Notes: generated from the letters alone by a model not told the origin. Positions 50,354-58,704 are shown, counted from the first letter of the stretch. The stretch is 64,000 nt of DNA from Aestuariivivens sediminis (GCF_022662105.1 NZ_JAKMCP010000002.1:310001-374000); one strand, 5' to 3'. Numbers and translations are program-made.

Positions 50354-50360
50354 GTTGGGC
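50354..50360 (+). other. candidate primary recombination site (attI-like) at the array head
   Basis: GTTGGGC fits the core of the cassette right ends (GTTGGC/GTTGTGC) and lies 28 bp after the integrase remnant and 89 bp before the first cassette gene. The bases after the G (TTGGGC) pair with six of seven positions of the left box at the end of the first cassette (GCACAAC). Unlike the other sites it has no left arm with a long palindrome, as expected for an attI. Confidence 0.5.
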
Positions 50361-50448
50361 AACATTACTAAAATTAATAGTAGTGATTAAATAAAAAGAG
50401 TTCGCAAGTTATTTATAATTTAAATACACTAACCAAAAATCAATAATC

Positions 50449-50907
50449 ATGAAAAATTTGATATTAATTCTAACTTTAGTTTTTAGTTGTTTTTATTCTA
50501 ATGCTCAATCTTTCAGCCTTGAACATGACCATTCAACAATTCAAGTTGAAGATATTAACAAAAGTGTTGAATTTTATAAAGACATACTACATCTAAAGGA
50601 AATACCTTCACCATGGCCTGAAAATAAGATGATAAGATTCTTTGATACTGGTAACAACCAACAACTTCATATAGGTCAAGTAAATGTTGAGTTTTTTGGT
50701 GATGTAAAAGTGAATAAAGTTCTTCATATTGCTTTTGCAGTAATCGACTTTGATGGATATCTAATCTATTTAAATGAAAAAGATGTTAATTATTCCAATT
50801 TCGCCGGAGAAAGCAAAAAAATCCAAATTAGACCAGACGGAGTGAGACAAGTTTATTTTCAAGATCCAGACGGTTATTGGATTGAGGTTAATGATGCCAA
50901 ACATTAA
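50449..50907 (+). CDS. cassette 1: secreted VOC (glyoxalase-fold) protein
   Basis: 152 residues with a signal peptide (MKNLILILTLVFSCFYSNAQ). Vicinal-oxygen-chelate fold: HSTIQVEDINKSVEFYKDIL at the N-terminus (possible ligand His 28) and YFQDPDGYWIEV at the end (ligand Glu 146). VOC proteins include glyoxalases, dioxygenases and antibiotic-binding proteins; secretion makes a scavenging or binding role possible. First cargo gene after the integrase remnant. Confidence 0.85.
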   Translation: MKNLILILTLVFSCFYSNAQSFSLEHDHSTIQVEDINKSVEFYKDILHLKEIPSPWPENKMIRFFDTGNNQQLHIGQVNVEFFGDVKVNKVLHIAFAVIDFDGYLIYLNEKDVNYSNFAGESKKIQIRPDGVRQVYFQDPDGYWIEVNDAKH

Positions 50908-50985
50908 TCTTGTTTTGAAAGAACGCTAAAACATTAACAATTAGAATTATGAAGGTATATGAACTTTGCGGAAATAAAATACGTT

Positions 50986-51167
50986 GCACAACAAGGTATA
51001 ACCCCAATTTGCTTACGCCAGTTCGCTGCACTCGTGTCGGCAGATTCGACTACCCTTAGACTGCGCTCAGGGCAGGCTAGAATCCACTCGGAATTGCTAA
51101 CGTCTGTGCTAAACAGAAAATTAACGCATATTAACCCGTAACTAACGGTTATACAAGACCGTTGCAT
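50986..51167 (+). repeat. attC-like element 1 (182 bp)
   Basis: Left box GCACAAC (50986-50992), right core GTTGCAT (51161-51167) after ACAAGACC. Inner arms GTATAACC and GGTTATAC are perfectly complementary. The stretch 51009-51164 is nearly the same as 55301-55455 in element 5. A short reading frame crossing it is judged spurious. Confidence 0.8.
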
Positions 51168-51196
51168 GTAATTTAACCAAAGTACAAAAATTTAAA

Positions 51197-51988
51197 ATGA
51201 AGATTGTAGCCTTAACTTCCTTATGTGTTGATATTTATCCCGAAAAAGATAAGGTTTATGTTGGCGGAAACTCGTTGAATTTTATTACGCAATGCAAACT
51301 TTTAGGTTGTAAAGATGTAACCGTGATAGGTGCCATAGGAAATGACAGGTATGGCAAACTCATAGAAAACCATCTTGATAAATTAAAAATTAGTCGTTCT
51401 AAAATATATAAGATTAAAGAACCAACTGCTTCAAATAAAATCTATATAAATGAAGATGGGGATAGATATTTTAAAAAAGACAGTTGGAATGGCGGGGCTT
51501 TTGATGCATTCAGATTGTCTGAAAATGACTGGAATTCATTAACGGATAGCACAATTTTAGCTATGCCTGCTGGAGACCCTAATCTCAAAGAATTGCTAAA
51601 CCAACGAAACAAAAATCAATTAATAGTAATTGATTTTTTAGATTATCTTGGAATTGAAGTCATAAGAGAATTTATAGATGACATTGATATTGTTTTTTTA
51701 AGTGGCAAAGAAGAAATGCTTAATGAACTGCAAGAACTTTCTGCTAAAAAAGGAAAAATGATAGTAGCAACTTTAGGAGCTGGAGGAAGTGTTGCCTTTT
51801 TTGATAATAGAAGATATTATCAGGAAGCAATTAAAGTTGAAAAAATTATTGACAGTACAGGCTGTGGAGATGCTTTTCAGGCTGCATTTGTTATTGAATG
51901 GTATCAAACTCATGATATTAAAAAAGCACTATATAAAGGGGCTTTAGCCGCAAAAAAGGTATTAAGCTTTATTGGAGGTGTTCAATGA
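51197..51988 (+). CDS. cassette 2a: PfkB family sugar kinase (fructoselysine-kinase-like)
   Basis: 263 residues. The ribokinase fold is complete: GGNSLNFITQCKLLG near the N-terminus, VTVIGAIGNDRYG and the anion-hole/catalytic motif DSTGCGDAFQAAF (catalytic Asp in GCGDAF). Smaller than ribokinase and similar in layout to fructoselysine 6-kinase (FrlD); the substrate cannot be fixed from sequence. It starts only 36 bp after the crossover base of element 1 and is followed after 24 bp by a GNAT gene in the same cassette. Confidence 0.88.
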   Translation: MKIVALTSLCVDIYPEKDKVYVGGNSLNFITQCKLLGCKDVTVIGAIGNDRYGKLIENHLDKLKISRSKIYKIKEPTASNKIYINEDGDRYFKKDSWNGGAFDAFRLSENDWNSLTDSTILAMPAGDPNLKELLNQRNKNQLIVIDFLDYLGIEVIREFIDDIDIVFLSGKEEMLNELQELSAKKGKMIVATLGAGGSVAFFDNRRYYQEAIKVEKIIDSTGCGDAFQAAFVIEWYQTHDIKKALYKGALAAKKVLSFIGGVQ

Positions 51989-52012
51989 GTATCATAACAT
52001 GAAAAGAAGAAA

Positions 52013-52462
52013 ATGAAGATAATATCTGTAAGGAAAAATCCAGAATATAAAGATGAGGCAATAGCCTATTTCCAAAAAAGCTGGCCTGATGTTATGCCGG
52101 AAATTTATGATGATTGCATAAGTCACAGCATTAACGCAAGAGATAGTCTGCCACAATGGTATTTATTAAAAAAGCATGATGAAATAATTGGTTGTGCTGG
52201 ACTAATAACCAATGATTTTATAAGCAGAGGGGATTTATATCCCTGGATTAATGCACTATTTATTGATGAAAAATACAGAGGTAATGCTTATGCTTCATTA
52301 CTGATGGAACAAGCAAAAACTGATGCCAAAAAGGCAGGATTTAAATACTTATATTTATGTACCGAACATATAGGCTATTATGAAAAGTATAGCTTTAAGT
52401 ATATTGGGCAGGGATATCATCCTTGGGGAGGAGAGTCTAGAATTTATGAAATTGAATTATAA
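52013..52462 (+). CDS. cassette 2b: GNAT family N-acetyltransferase
   Basis: 149 residues. The GNAT fold is shown by IIGCAGLITNDFISRGDLYPWINALFI and the acetyl-CoA loop DEKYRGNAYASLLMEQA, followed by GFKYLYLCTEHIGYYEKYSFKY. Acceptor unknown. It follows the PfkB gene by 24 bp without a site between them and ends 7 bp before element 2. Confidence 0.9.
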   Translation: MKIISVRKNPEYKDEAIAYFQKSWPDVMPEIYDDCISHSINARDSLPQWYLLKKHDEIIGCAGLITNDFISRGDLYPWINALFIDEKYRGNAYASLLMEQAKTDAKKAGFKYLYLCTEHIGYYEKYSFKYIGQGYHPWGGESRIYEIEL

Positions 52463-52469
52463 AAAATTA

Positions 52470-52653
52470 CATAAAACAATGGCTATAAGTAATTGCTTGT
52501 TTTCGCCTACTTCTAAAAATTCGCGAGACACGAGCACAAAGTGCGAACTGTGCGTTAGCAAATTTTCAACTTGGTGTGTACCTGCCTGCCGGCAGGCAGG
52601 CTTGCTAAATTAACCGCTAACCCCCGCAACTACCCATGGCCGAACCGTTGTGC
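52470..52653 (+). repeat. attC-like element 2 (184 bp)
   Basis: Left box CATAAAAC (52470-52477) and right core GTTGTGC (52647-52653) after CGAACC. It contains the 20-bp perfect palindrome at 52581-52600. The right end fits the family; the left box is degenerate. Confidence 0.7.
52581..52600. repeat. 20-bp perfect palindrome inside attC-like element 2
   Basis: CCTGCCTGCCGGCAGGCAGG is a perfect palindrome. Such GC-rich palindromes recur in flavobacterial intergenic DNA; here it fills the apical part of a recombination-site-like element and would form the tip of its hairpin. Confidence 0.85.
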
Positions 52654-52673
52654 AACATTTGAAAAAATAGCCA

Positions 52674-53606
52674 ATGAAGAACAAAAACTACATTTCAAAA
52701 TTACTTTTTACAGCTTTTTCATTGCTGATTACTTCATATTGTAATGCCCAAATAGCAGATTCCATAAAATATGAAAATGGCTTTCTTCACTATCACGAAT
52801 ATGGATCCAAAGACCTACCTCCAATAATTATTTTGACTGGTGGACCCGGTAATTCATATAATCAATTAGAAGGTCTTGCAGAAACAATAAGCCCGAAATT
52901 TAGAAGCATTTTACTTGAACAAAGAGGAACTGGAAAATCAATTCCGATTCCATTCGATTCAACGACTGTGAATATTAATGCAGTAACAAAAGACATCAAA
53001 ACATTATTGGATAGTCTAAAAATCGAAAAGTCTATTATACTTGGGCATTCCTGGGGGGGAATGTTGGCTATGAATTTTGCCTCAGAATTTCCCAATAATG
53101 TAAGCCATTTAATTTTAGTTGCACCCGGACCTCATAAAGATGCAAAAAATGGATTCGATGTACTAATTACGAACTGTAGACATACAAGAAGTTTTGAAGA
53201 AGAACAACGCCTAAACCAACTGAATGAACGCATTGCAAACAATGAAGCAGATTCCTTAGAAATTATTGAATCAAAGAAACTATTCAGAAGAGCGTACATT
53301 TTTGCAAATCCAATCCCAGATAGCATATTTCAAAAAATCAATAGAGGCAATAATAGTAAAACTAGCAACCTGCTTTGGAATGATATTATTTCCAACTATG
53401 ACGTTTCCAAATCACTGAAAAAGTTTACAGGTAAAATTGATGTAATCACGGGAAGACAGGATGTTGTTGGCTTCTTTTCCTATGAATTAAAACGAGATAT
53501 AGTGAACGCTAAAATTCATTGGATAAACGAATGTGGACATTTTCCGATGTATGAGCAACCGACTGAATTTTATAAAATATTATATAAAGTTTTGAATGCA
53601 GCATAG
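52674..53606 (+). CDS. cassette 3: secreted alpha/beta hydrolase (proline-iminopeptidase-like)
   Basis: 310 residues with an N-terminal signal peptide (to about YCNAQ). Alpha/beta-hydrolase features are IILTGGPGNSYNQL (oxyanion region), LLEQRGTGKS, the nucleophile elbow LGHSWGGML and the histidine region NECGHFPMYEQP, with a probable aspartate in DVITGRQDVVG. The HGGPG-like and QRGxGxS motifs recall proline iminopeptidases. Exported, so it could act on peptides or esters outside the cytoplasm. It starts 27 bp after the right core of element 2. Confidence 0.87.
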   Translation: MKNKNYISKLLFTAFSLLITSYCNAQIADSIKYENGFLHYHEYGSKDLPPIIILTGGPGNSYNQLEGLAETISPKFRSILLEQRGTGKSIPIPFDSTTVNINAVTKDIKTLLDSLKIEKSIILGHSWGGMLAMNFASEFPNNVSHLILVAPGPHKDAKNGFDVLITNCRHTRSFEEEQRLNQLNERIANNEADSLEIIESKKLFRRAYIFANPIPDSIFQKINRGNNSKTSNLLWNDIISNYDVSKSLKKFTGKIDVITGRQDVVGFFSYELKRDIVNAKIHWINECGHFPMYEQPTEFYKILYKVLNAA

Positions 53607-53616
53607 AAAAACGTTT

Positions 53617-53746
53617 CACAACAAGGGCTACAGTTCATTGCTTCTAATCTTACTTCGGAAAATATTCACGTTATAAAGTGGTATGTTATTTTATACTATT
53701 TTCGTTACTGAGCCAACACAACAAACCATACACAAACCGTTGGCAT
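53617..53746 (+). repeat. attC-like element 3 (130 bp)
   Basis: Left box TCACAAC (53617-53623), right end CCATACACAAACC with core GTTGGCAT (53739-53746). The left arm is poorly complementary to the right arm apart from the boxes. The right end equals those of elements at 61004 and 61924. Confidence 0.75.
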
Positions 53747-53791
53747 TCATTGCAAGGGTGAGAAAATTGAGCAATATAAATTTGAAAAGTT

Positions 53792-54589
53792 ATGAACACT
53801 ACTATCTTACCGCATCACCAGCGAGCAATCAATAACCTAGTGAAAGAATACCAGGATGATGAGCGGTTTGAGGCTTTAATCATTGGCGGGTCTGTTGCCA
53901 AAGGATGCGCCAGGCCGGATTCAGATATCGATTTTATGATGGTTACTACAGATGAAGAATTTAAAAACCGACAAAAAGCTGGAGACTTTTTTATCAACCG
54001 AACGGACTTAACAGATTATACCGGTGGCTTTGTGGATGGAAAAGTCATCGACATGCATTACCTCAGGCAAGTCGTTGATAGAGGAAATGAACCCACCAGA
54101 TCGGCATTTGATAGAGCAATCATAGCTTTTTCAAAAGTAGATGACCTGGCTAGCATCGTCCATGCTATCCAGCAATACCCGGAAGCTGACCGGGATCAAA
54201 AAATACGAAAATTCTATTCGATGACTTTTATCCAGAATTGGCTAATGGGTGAAGCAGAGCGACATGGCAACATGTATACGAAAAGCCGCGCCGCATCACA
54301 GCTTGTTCTGTTTGCCGGGAGGTTGATTCTCACCTACAATCGCGTATTTTTCCCATATCATAAGTGGTTTTACGAATATTTGACAAGATGCAATGCCAAA
54401 CCCAAGAACCTAATCAAAGAAATGAATCAGGTTTTAACCCAGCCTACTGTGGAAAATGCCAGTCGGCTGTTCGAAAACGTCCGTGGATTTAGGAATTGGA
54501 ATGTGACTGACATTGAAGCTTTTCGTTGGTTTATGGAAGATGTAGAATGGTCATGGAGAGATCATAGATCCCCCCTTGAGGATTGGTAG
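53792..54589 (+). CDS. cassette 4: nucleotidyltransferase-domain protein
   Basis: 265 residues. A Pol-beta-type nucleotidyltransferase signature is visible near the N-terminus: GGSVAKG at residues 32-38 and DSDID at 43-47. The rest is alpha-helical and not recognised. Base composition looks richer in G and C than in neighbouring cassettes, a sign of different origin. It may modify a small molecule (as aminoglycoside or lincosamide nucleotidyltransferases do), but no specific motif of those families was seen and resistance is not claimed. Confidence 0.8.
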   Translation: MNTTILPHHQRAINNLVKEYQDDERFEALIIGGSVAKGCARPDSDIDFMMVTTDEEFKNRQKAGDFFINRTDLTDYTGGFVDGKVIDMHYLRQVVDRGNEPTRSAFDRAIIAFSKVDDLASIVHAIQQYPEADRDQKIRKFYSMTFIQNWLMGEAERHGNMYTKSRAASQLVLFAGRLILTYNRVFFPYHKWFYEYLTRCNAKPKNLIKEMNQVLTQPTVENASRLFENVRGFRNWNVTDIEAFRWFMEDVEWSWRDHRSPLEDW

Positions 54590-54643
54590 TAAATAAGAAA
54601 AAAGGAATAGGAATTGGAACGAAGCAAAAAAAGGAATAACGAA

Positions 54644-54780
54644 ATGCCAACAATGTATACAATTAATGGTTCGTTCTGTGTGTACTCGGAAAATTCCTGC
54701 GGAATTTTCCATAGGTTCGTTTCCTTTTACTAACTTAGACTTAGCCAACACAACTAATCATATACCATAACGTATGGCAT
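54644..54780 (+). repeat. attC-like element 4 (137 bp), variant right core
   Basis: Left box ATGCCAAC (54644-54651), which is the exact reverse complement of the GTTGGCAT at the start of the same cassette. The right core is aberrant, GTATGGC (54772-54778). A perfect 10-bp inverted repeat GGAAAATTCC-TGC-GGAATTTTCC lies at 54688-54710. Confidence 0.8.
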
Positions 54781-54802
54781 TAAGAAAAACTGAATTGGAA
54801 GA

Positions 54803-55273
54803 ATGATAAAAGGACTTTTTGAAACTCATTTGTTCGTTGAAAATCTTGAACGTTCAATAGAGTTTTATACGAATGTTTTAAAACTTAAACAATTTCTTAA
54901 TGAAGAAGAAAGAAGAGCAGCTTTGTTTTGGATTGGAGATAAACCGAGACAATCATTTTTAGGACTTTGGGAAAAACCAAAAGATGAAATTGATTTAAGG
55001 CATTTTGCTTTTGAGTGCGACTGGGAATGGATTTTAAATGAATCTGTTGATTTTCTGAAATCTCACAAAATCGATTTTTGGAATTTTTTAGGTGACGATT
55101 CAGAAAATCCAATGGTTTTTGCAAATATTCCAGCTATAGCCATTTATTTTTCGGACCCTGATGGACATTATTTAGAATTTATTGGAAAATTACCTGGAAA
55201 GTATCGTCCTGAAAAAGGGAGTATGGTAGTTTCATATGAAGAATGGCTGGAATTAGAAAAAAATGAAAAATAA
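54803..55273 (+). CDS. cassette 5: VOC (glyoxalase-fold) protein, cytoplasmic
   Basis: 156 residues without a signal peptide. VOC fold: THLFVENLERSIEFYTNVLKL at the N-terminus (His ligand in ETHLF), RHFAFECDW in the middle and YFSDPDGHYLEFIGKLPG at the end (Glu ligand in YLEF). Resembles fosfomycin/bleomycin-resistance-type VOC proteins in size, but a function cannot be assigned. Unrelated in detail to the secreted VOC of cassette 1. The left box of the next element begins one base after its stop codon. Confidence 0.87.
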   Translation: MIKGLFETHLFVENLERSIEFYTNVLKLKQFLNEEERRAALFWIGDKPRQSFLGLWEKPKDEIDLRHFAFECDWEWILNESVDFLKSHKIDFWNFLGDDSENPMVFANIPAIAIYFSDPDGHYLEFIGKLPGKYRPEKGSMVVSYEEWLELEKNEK

Positions 55274-55274
55274 C

Positions 55275-55460
55275 GCCATACAACAATCTATTTCCGTAAT
55301 TTGCTCACGCCAGTTCGCTGCGCTCGTGTGGGCGGATTCGACTACCCTTCGACTGTGCTCAGGGCTGGCTGAATCCACTAGGAATTGCGAAAGTCTGTGC
55401 TCATCCGAATATTAACGCATATTAACCCGTAACTGACGGTTATACGAGACCGTTGTACCC
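55275..55460 (+). repeat. attC-like element 5 (186 bp), variant left box
   Basis: Left box GCCATAC (55275-55281) is the exact reverse complement of the aberrant GTATGGC that starts the same cassette. The right core is GTTGTACCC (55452-55460). Inner sequence 55301-55455 is nearly identical to 51009-51164 in element 1. Confidence 0.85.
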
Positions 55461-55472
55461 AATTAAAAACAA

Positions 55473-56651
55473 ATGACGAGACAACTAATTAACAATATTA
55501 AATCATTAACATTTTTACTATTACTTGTCTCATTATTTATCAATTGCAAGACAAAAAACAAAGACAATAATTCTGATGGTGAAGCTTCTTCATTGTCAAA
55601 CCAAACAGTTCTTTCACAGGTAATTGATTCTGTTAATCAAGAAATAACTAATGGAGAATACGGATTGATTGACCGTTTTATGGTAATTAAGAATGAAGAC
55701 GTTTTAGCAGATTTTAAATATACCTATGACTATGAATCAATTGCCAAAAAATATGACACAACGAACCACCAATACAATTACAACCATCCGAAGTGGCATC
55801 CATATTATCAACAAAGCGAATTGCACACATTACAATCCGTAACAAAAAGCGTTACTTCTATAATTATGGGTATTGCTCTTAATATGAATCGAAATTATGA
55901 TGTAAACACAGAAATTATGGCCTTCTTTTCTGACTATACAATCGAGAATAAAGATAAAAGGCTATTTGACATTACTATAGAGGACTTACTAACCATGAGG
56001 AGTGGTTTTAAATGGAATGAAGGAGAATATTCAGACCTTACCGATGATTGCATCGCAATGGAAGCCAGTGATGATTGGATTCAGTTTGTTCTGAATAAAC
56101 CTTTTGATTCTAATCCCGGTGAGAAATGGGAATATAATAGCGGAGTTAGTGTACTTATTGGAAAAGTTATTAGAGAAATTACCGGTAAAAGAATTGATGA
56201 ATTTGCTGAAGAAACTCTATTTAAACCATTAGGAATTAACGAATATTATTGGAAAATAACACCGAAAGGAGAAGTTGACACAGAAGGAGGATTATATCTA
56301 AAAGCAGAAGATTTAGCCAAACTGGGAACGTTATTCCTTAATGGTGGAACATGGAAAAATAGACAAATCGTTCCACGTAGTTGGGTGGAAGCTTCGATAA
56401 GCCCTAAGGTCACTAATGTGTGGCCCAAAGAAAATGTTGATGTCGGATATGGATATCAATGGTGGACAGAGGATTATAATAATGGACAAAACGTTTTCTC
56501 TGCGAATGGATATGGCGGACAGTATTTAATGGTTGTTCCAGATAAAAAGCTATTTGTTGTGTTTAACGGATGGAATATTAACAAGAAGCCTGAAAAATCA
56601 ACATTTAATGTTTTAGTAAAAAGACTACTTCCTGCATTGAAGGAAAATTAA
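55473..56651 (+). CDS. cassette 6: serine beta-lactamase-fold hydrolase lipoprotein
   Basis: 392 residues with a lipoprotein signal (LFINC, cysteine 25). Class C beta-lactamase/esterase fold: catalytic S-x-x-K as SVTK (serine 122, lysine 125), a Tyr motif in EYNSGVSVLIG and a C-terminal GYGGQYLMVVPD. Many such proteins are esterases or D-aminopeptidases; no beta-lactam activity is implied. It starts 20 bp after the crossover G of element 5, too short for a promoter of its own. Confidence 0.9.
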   Translation: MTRQLINNIKSLTFLLLLVSLFINCKTKNKDNNSDGEASSLSNQTVLSQVIDSVNQEITNGEYGLIDRFMVIKNEDVLADFKYTYDYESIAKKYDTTNHQYNYNHPKWHPYYQQSELHTLQSVTKSVTSIIMGIALNMNRNYDVNTEIMAFFSDYTIENKDKRLFDITIEDLLTMRSGFKWNEGEYSDLTDDCIAMEASDDWIQFVLNKPFDSNPGEKWEYNSGVSVLIGKVIREITGKRIDEFAEETLFKPLGINEYYWKITPKGEVDTEGGLYLKAEDLAKLGTLFLNGGTWKNRQIVPRSWVEASISPKVTNVWPKENVDVGYGYQWWTEDYNNGQNVFSANGYGGQYLMVVPDKKLFVVFNGWNINKKPEKSTFNVLVKRLLPALKEN

Positions 56652-56855
56652 GGGTTGCAAACTTTAGCCGTGTATAAAACATAGCTAGTAAGGGTTAAAC
56701 TAGGAGATTAGTACCTGTTTGAAAAGTCCACCAAATTTTTAATTTGGCTTTTCAGATCGATAAGTTAAAAACAAAATATAAAAATTCGGTTCTGTGTTAA
56801 TCCGAAAAGTTAGTGTCCTTTTATACGCTACGTTTCATAGACAACACCGTTGTGC
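56652..56855 (+). repeat. attC-like element 6 (204 bp)
   Basis: Left box GGGTTGCAAAC directly follows the stop codon of cassette 6. Right core GTTGTGC (56849-56855) after ACAACACC. Arms GTGTATAAAA and TTTTATACGC pair at nine of ten positions. An inner CCAAATT/AATTTGG inverted repeat lies near 56731. Confidence 0.75.
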
Positions 56856-56928
56856 TTCATTATGACTAACCCACAGATTCGGAATTTTGTAAGAATAAAA
56901 TATAATAAAATTTAAAAAATATAAACTC

Positions 56929-57639
56929 ATGAAAAAAATAACTGTACTGCTCATTTGCGCATTCTTATCAGTAGGACTTAATGCACAAAGTTTTATCGGG
57001 GCCTGGGAAAGTTACCACACTTCTGAAAATGGAGACACCCTTAAAAGTGTTGTTATTTTTGGGGATGGATACCAGGTCATTGCGACGTACGATTTAAAAA
57101 CAGGTCAATTTATCAGAACCGAGGGTGGAACCTGGAAATTAGCCGGCGATACCATGACAGAAACAGTAGAATTCGACTCAAAATATCCCGATAAGGTTGG
57201 TAAAGAAGTGAGTTTTAAAGTGTTTATAAATGACTCTATTATGGGAATCGTTGGTTGGGATAGGGAGTATAAAAGAATAGATAATGGTGAACCCGGAAAA
57301 TTACATGGCGCATGGTTATTTTCTGGTAGAGTAAAAGATGGCAAAACACAAATGAGAGATACAAGTGGACCACGAAAAACCATGAAAATACTATCTGGAA
57401 CGCGATTTCAATGGATAGCCTATAATACGGAAACCAAACAATTTATGGGAACAGGAGGTGGAACTTATACAACCACCAATGGAGAATATACCGAAAATAT
57501 TGAATTCTTTTCAAGGGATGATTCTCGAGTGGGAGCTAGTTTAAAATTTGATTATAGTTTAGCAGATGGTAATTGGCACCATTCAGGACGGTCTAGTAAA
57601 GGGGAACCAATCCATGAAATATGGAGTAAAAGGGAATAG
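56929..57639 (+). CDS. cassette 7: secreted protein of unknown function, two similar halves
   Basis: 236 residues with a signal peptide (MKKITVLLICAFLSVGLNAQ). The mature chain seems to hold two related beta-rich halves: GDGYQVIATYDLKTGQFIRT followed by GGTWKL in the first, and SGTRFQWIAYNTETKQFMGT followed by GGTYTT in the second, each about 100 residues. Lipocalin-like beta-barrel repeats are possible. No catalytic motif is seen. It lies alone in its cassette. Confidence 0.8.
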   Translation: MKKITVLLICAFLSVGLNAQSFIGAWESYHTSENGDTLKSVVIFGDGYQVIATYDLKTGQFIRTEGGTWKLAGDTMTETVEFDSKYPDKVGKEVSFKVFINDSIMGIVGWDREYKRIDNGEPGKLHGAWLFSGRVKDGKTQMRDTSGPRKTMKILSGTRFQWIAYNTETKQFMGTGGGTYTTTNGEYTENIEFFSRDDSRVGASLKFDYSLADGNWHHSGRSSKGEPIHEIWSKRE

Positions 57640-57672
57640 TGTTATTTTGTTAAATAACCAAAAATAACGAAA

Positions 57673-57753
57673 ACACAACAACGCCTATAGTTCATTGCGG
57701 CGGAATTTCCTGCCGGAAATTCTTATCTTGCAACGAAACCAAAACCGTTGGCC
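57673..57753 (+). repeat. attC-like element 7 (81 bp)
   Basis: Left box ACACAAC (57673-57679), right core GTTGGCC (57747-57753) after AAAACC. Inner GAATTTCC-TGCC-GGAAATTC hairpin at 57703-57722, and TTCATTGC pairs with GCAACGAA at seven of eight positions. It is one of the shorter elements, comparable in size to classical attC sites. Confidence 0.8.
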
Positions 57754-57770
57754 AACATAAACGAATAATA

Positions 57771-58583
57771 ATGGGAGTCATTAAAAAAGAAAATATGGTA
57801 GTATACTTTAAATGGATTCCCCTCTTATTATGTTTAAATGCCGTGTGCAACTTTATATATGCACAAAACGACACTACAAGTAACTCTGCTGTTATTTGGA
57901 ACAAAATAGAATGCCTTACACCTACGATAGTTATTCTGCCAAATAGTTTCGATGCAACAAAAAGCCATACTCTGGTAGTAGGACTTCATGGTTTTGGAAG
58001 TACAGCTGAAAGTTTTCAAAGTTTAAGCAAACCATTTACCGATGCCGGATTTATTTTTGCAACACCCGAAGCACCATACAGCCATTTAAGAGAAAACGGG
58101 ACTATAGGATATGAGTGGTTTCTATATGATATTTCGTCCTATATCATGCTGGAAAGACCTGCATCCGAATTAGAAATATCTGCGATGCGTGTGACCACTG
58201 AAAAGCAGATGGATATGGTTCTTGAAGATTTAAAAGCGCGGTACAACATTGGGGAAGTTTATTTTGCAGGCTTTTCTCAAGGTGGCATAATCACCTACCT
58301 AACCGGAATCCATCATCACGACAAAATTGACGGTATGATCATATTCGCATCTGTAGTTGATGAAGATTGGCTGGGAAAAGATGATATTCAAGACGGGAAG
58401 GGTGTAAGAACTCTGATTATTCAAGGTGAAAAAGACAGGGCTGTACCATTTGAATATGCAGAAGCAGCACGTGACCTTCTGATTAACAATGGATATAAAG
58501 TTACCTACAGAACATTTGATGGAGGTCATAGTGTCCCTAAACATCTTTTGCCCTTTGTAATTGATTGGATAAATAAAAAGTAA
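57771..58583 (+). CDS. cassette 8: phospholipase/carboxylesterase-type alpha/beta hydrolase
   Basis: 270 residues from the ATG at 57771; an ATG at 57795 is an alternative that begins nearer the hydrophobic signal (WIPLLLCLNAVCNFIYAQ). The catalytic triad is visible: LHGFGS (oxyanion region), serine 169 in AGFSQGG, an aspartate in GEKDRAVP and a histidine in GGHSVP. The layout matches YpfH-like carboxylesterases. Probably exported. It starts 24 bp after the crossover base of element 7. Confidence 0.88.
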   Translation: MGVIKKENMVVYFKWIPLLLCLNAVCNFIYAQNDTTSNSAVIWNKIECLTPTIVILPNSFDATKSHTLVVGLHGFGSTAESFQSLSKPFTDAGFIFATPEAPYSHLRENGTIGYEWFLYDISSYIMLERPASELEISAMRVTTEKQMDMVLEDLKARYNIGEVYFAGFSQGGIITYLTGIHHHDKIDGMIIFASVVDEDWLGKDDIQDGKGVRTLIIQGEKDRAVPFEYAEAARDLLINNGYKVTYRTFDGGHSVPKHLLPFVIDWINKK

Positions 58584-58597
58584 ACCTAAAAACGTGT

Positions 58598-58658
58598 GCC
58601 AAAAAAGCCTATACGCAATACCCTGCGGGTTACTGCGCATATACAAACCGTTGTAGGG
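58598..58658 (+). repeat. attC-like element 8 (61 bp)
   Basis: Left box TGCCAAA (58598-58604), right core GTTGTAGGG (58650-58658) after ATACAAACC. Almost the whole element folds: TATACGCA pairs with TGCGCATATA with a bulge, and ACCC-TGC-GGGT closes the tip. One of the shortest elements. Confidence 0.8.
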
Positions 58659-58704
58659 CAGTGTGCCTAAGAATGTATAAACCTACTGACCTAACTCATT
58701 TGAA

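Noticed and set aside
50959-51141. Short plus-strand reading frame (about 60 codons) after cassette 1
   Set aside because: It lies almost wholly inside attC-like element 1, whose near copy in element 5 does not keep the frame; no start context or family resemblance.
53792-54589. Aminoglycoside adenylyltransferase (AadS-like) resistance gene
   Set aside because: Only the general nucleotidyltransferase motif is visible; nothing specific to a resistance family, so the call stays generic.
51009-55455. The near-identical blocks in elements 1 and 5 as insertion sequences or MITEs
   Set aside because: No target duplication or transposase, and their outer ends obey the cassette-boundary rule together with ten elements of other inner sequence.
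55473-56651. Class C beta-lactamase
   Set aside because: The fold and SxxK are shared with many esterases and peptidases; no evidence for a drug substrate.
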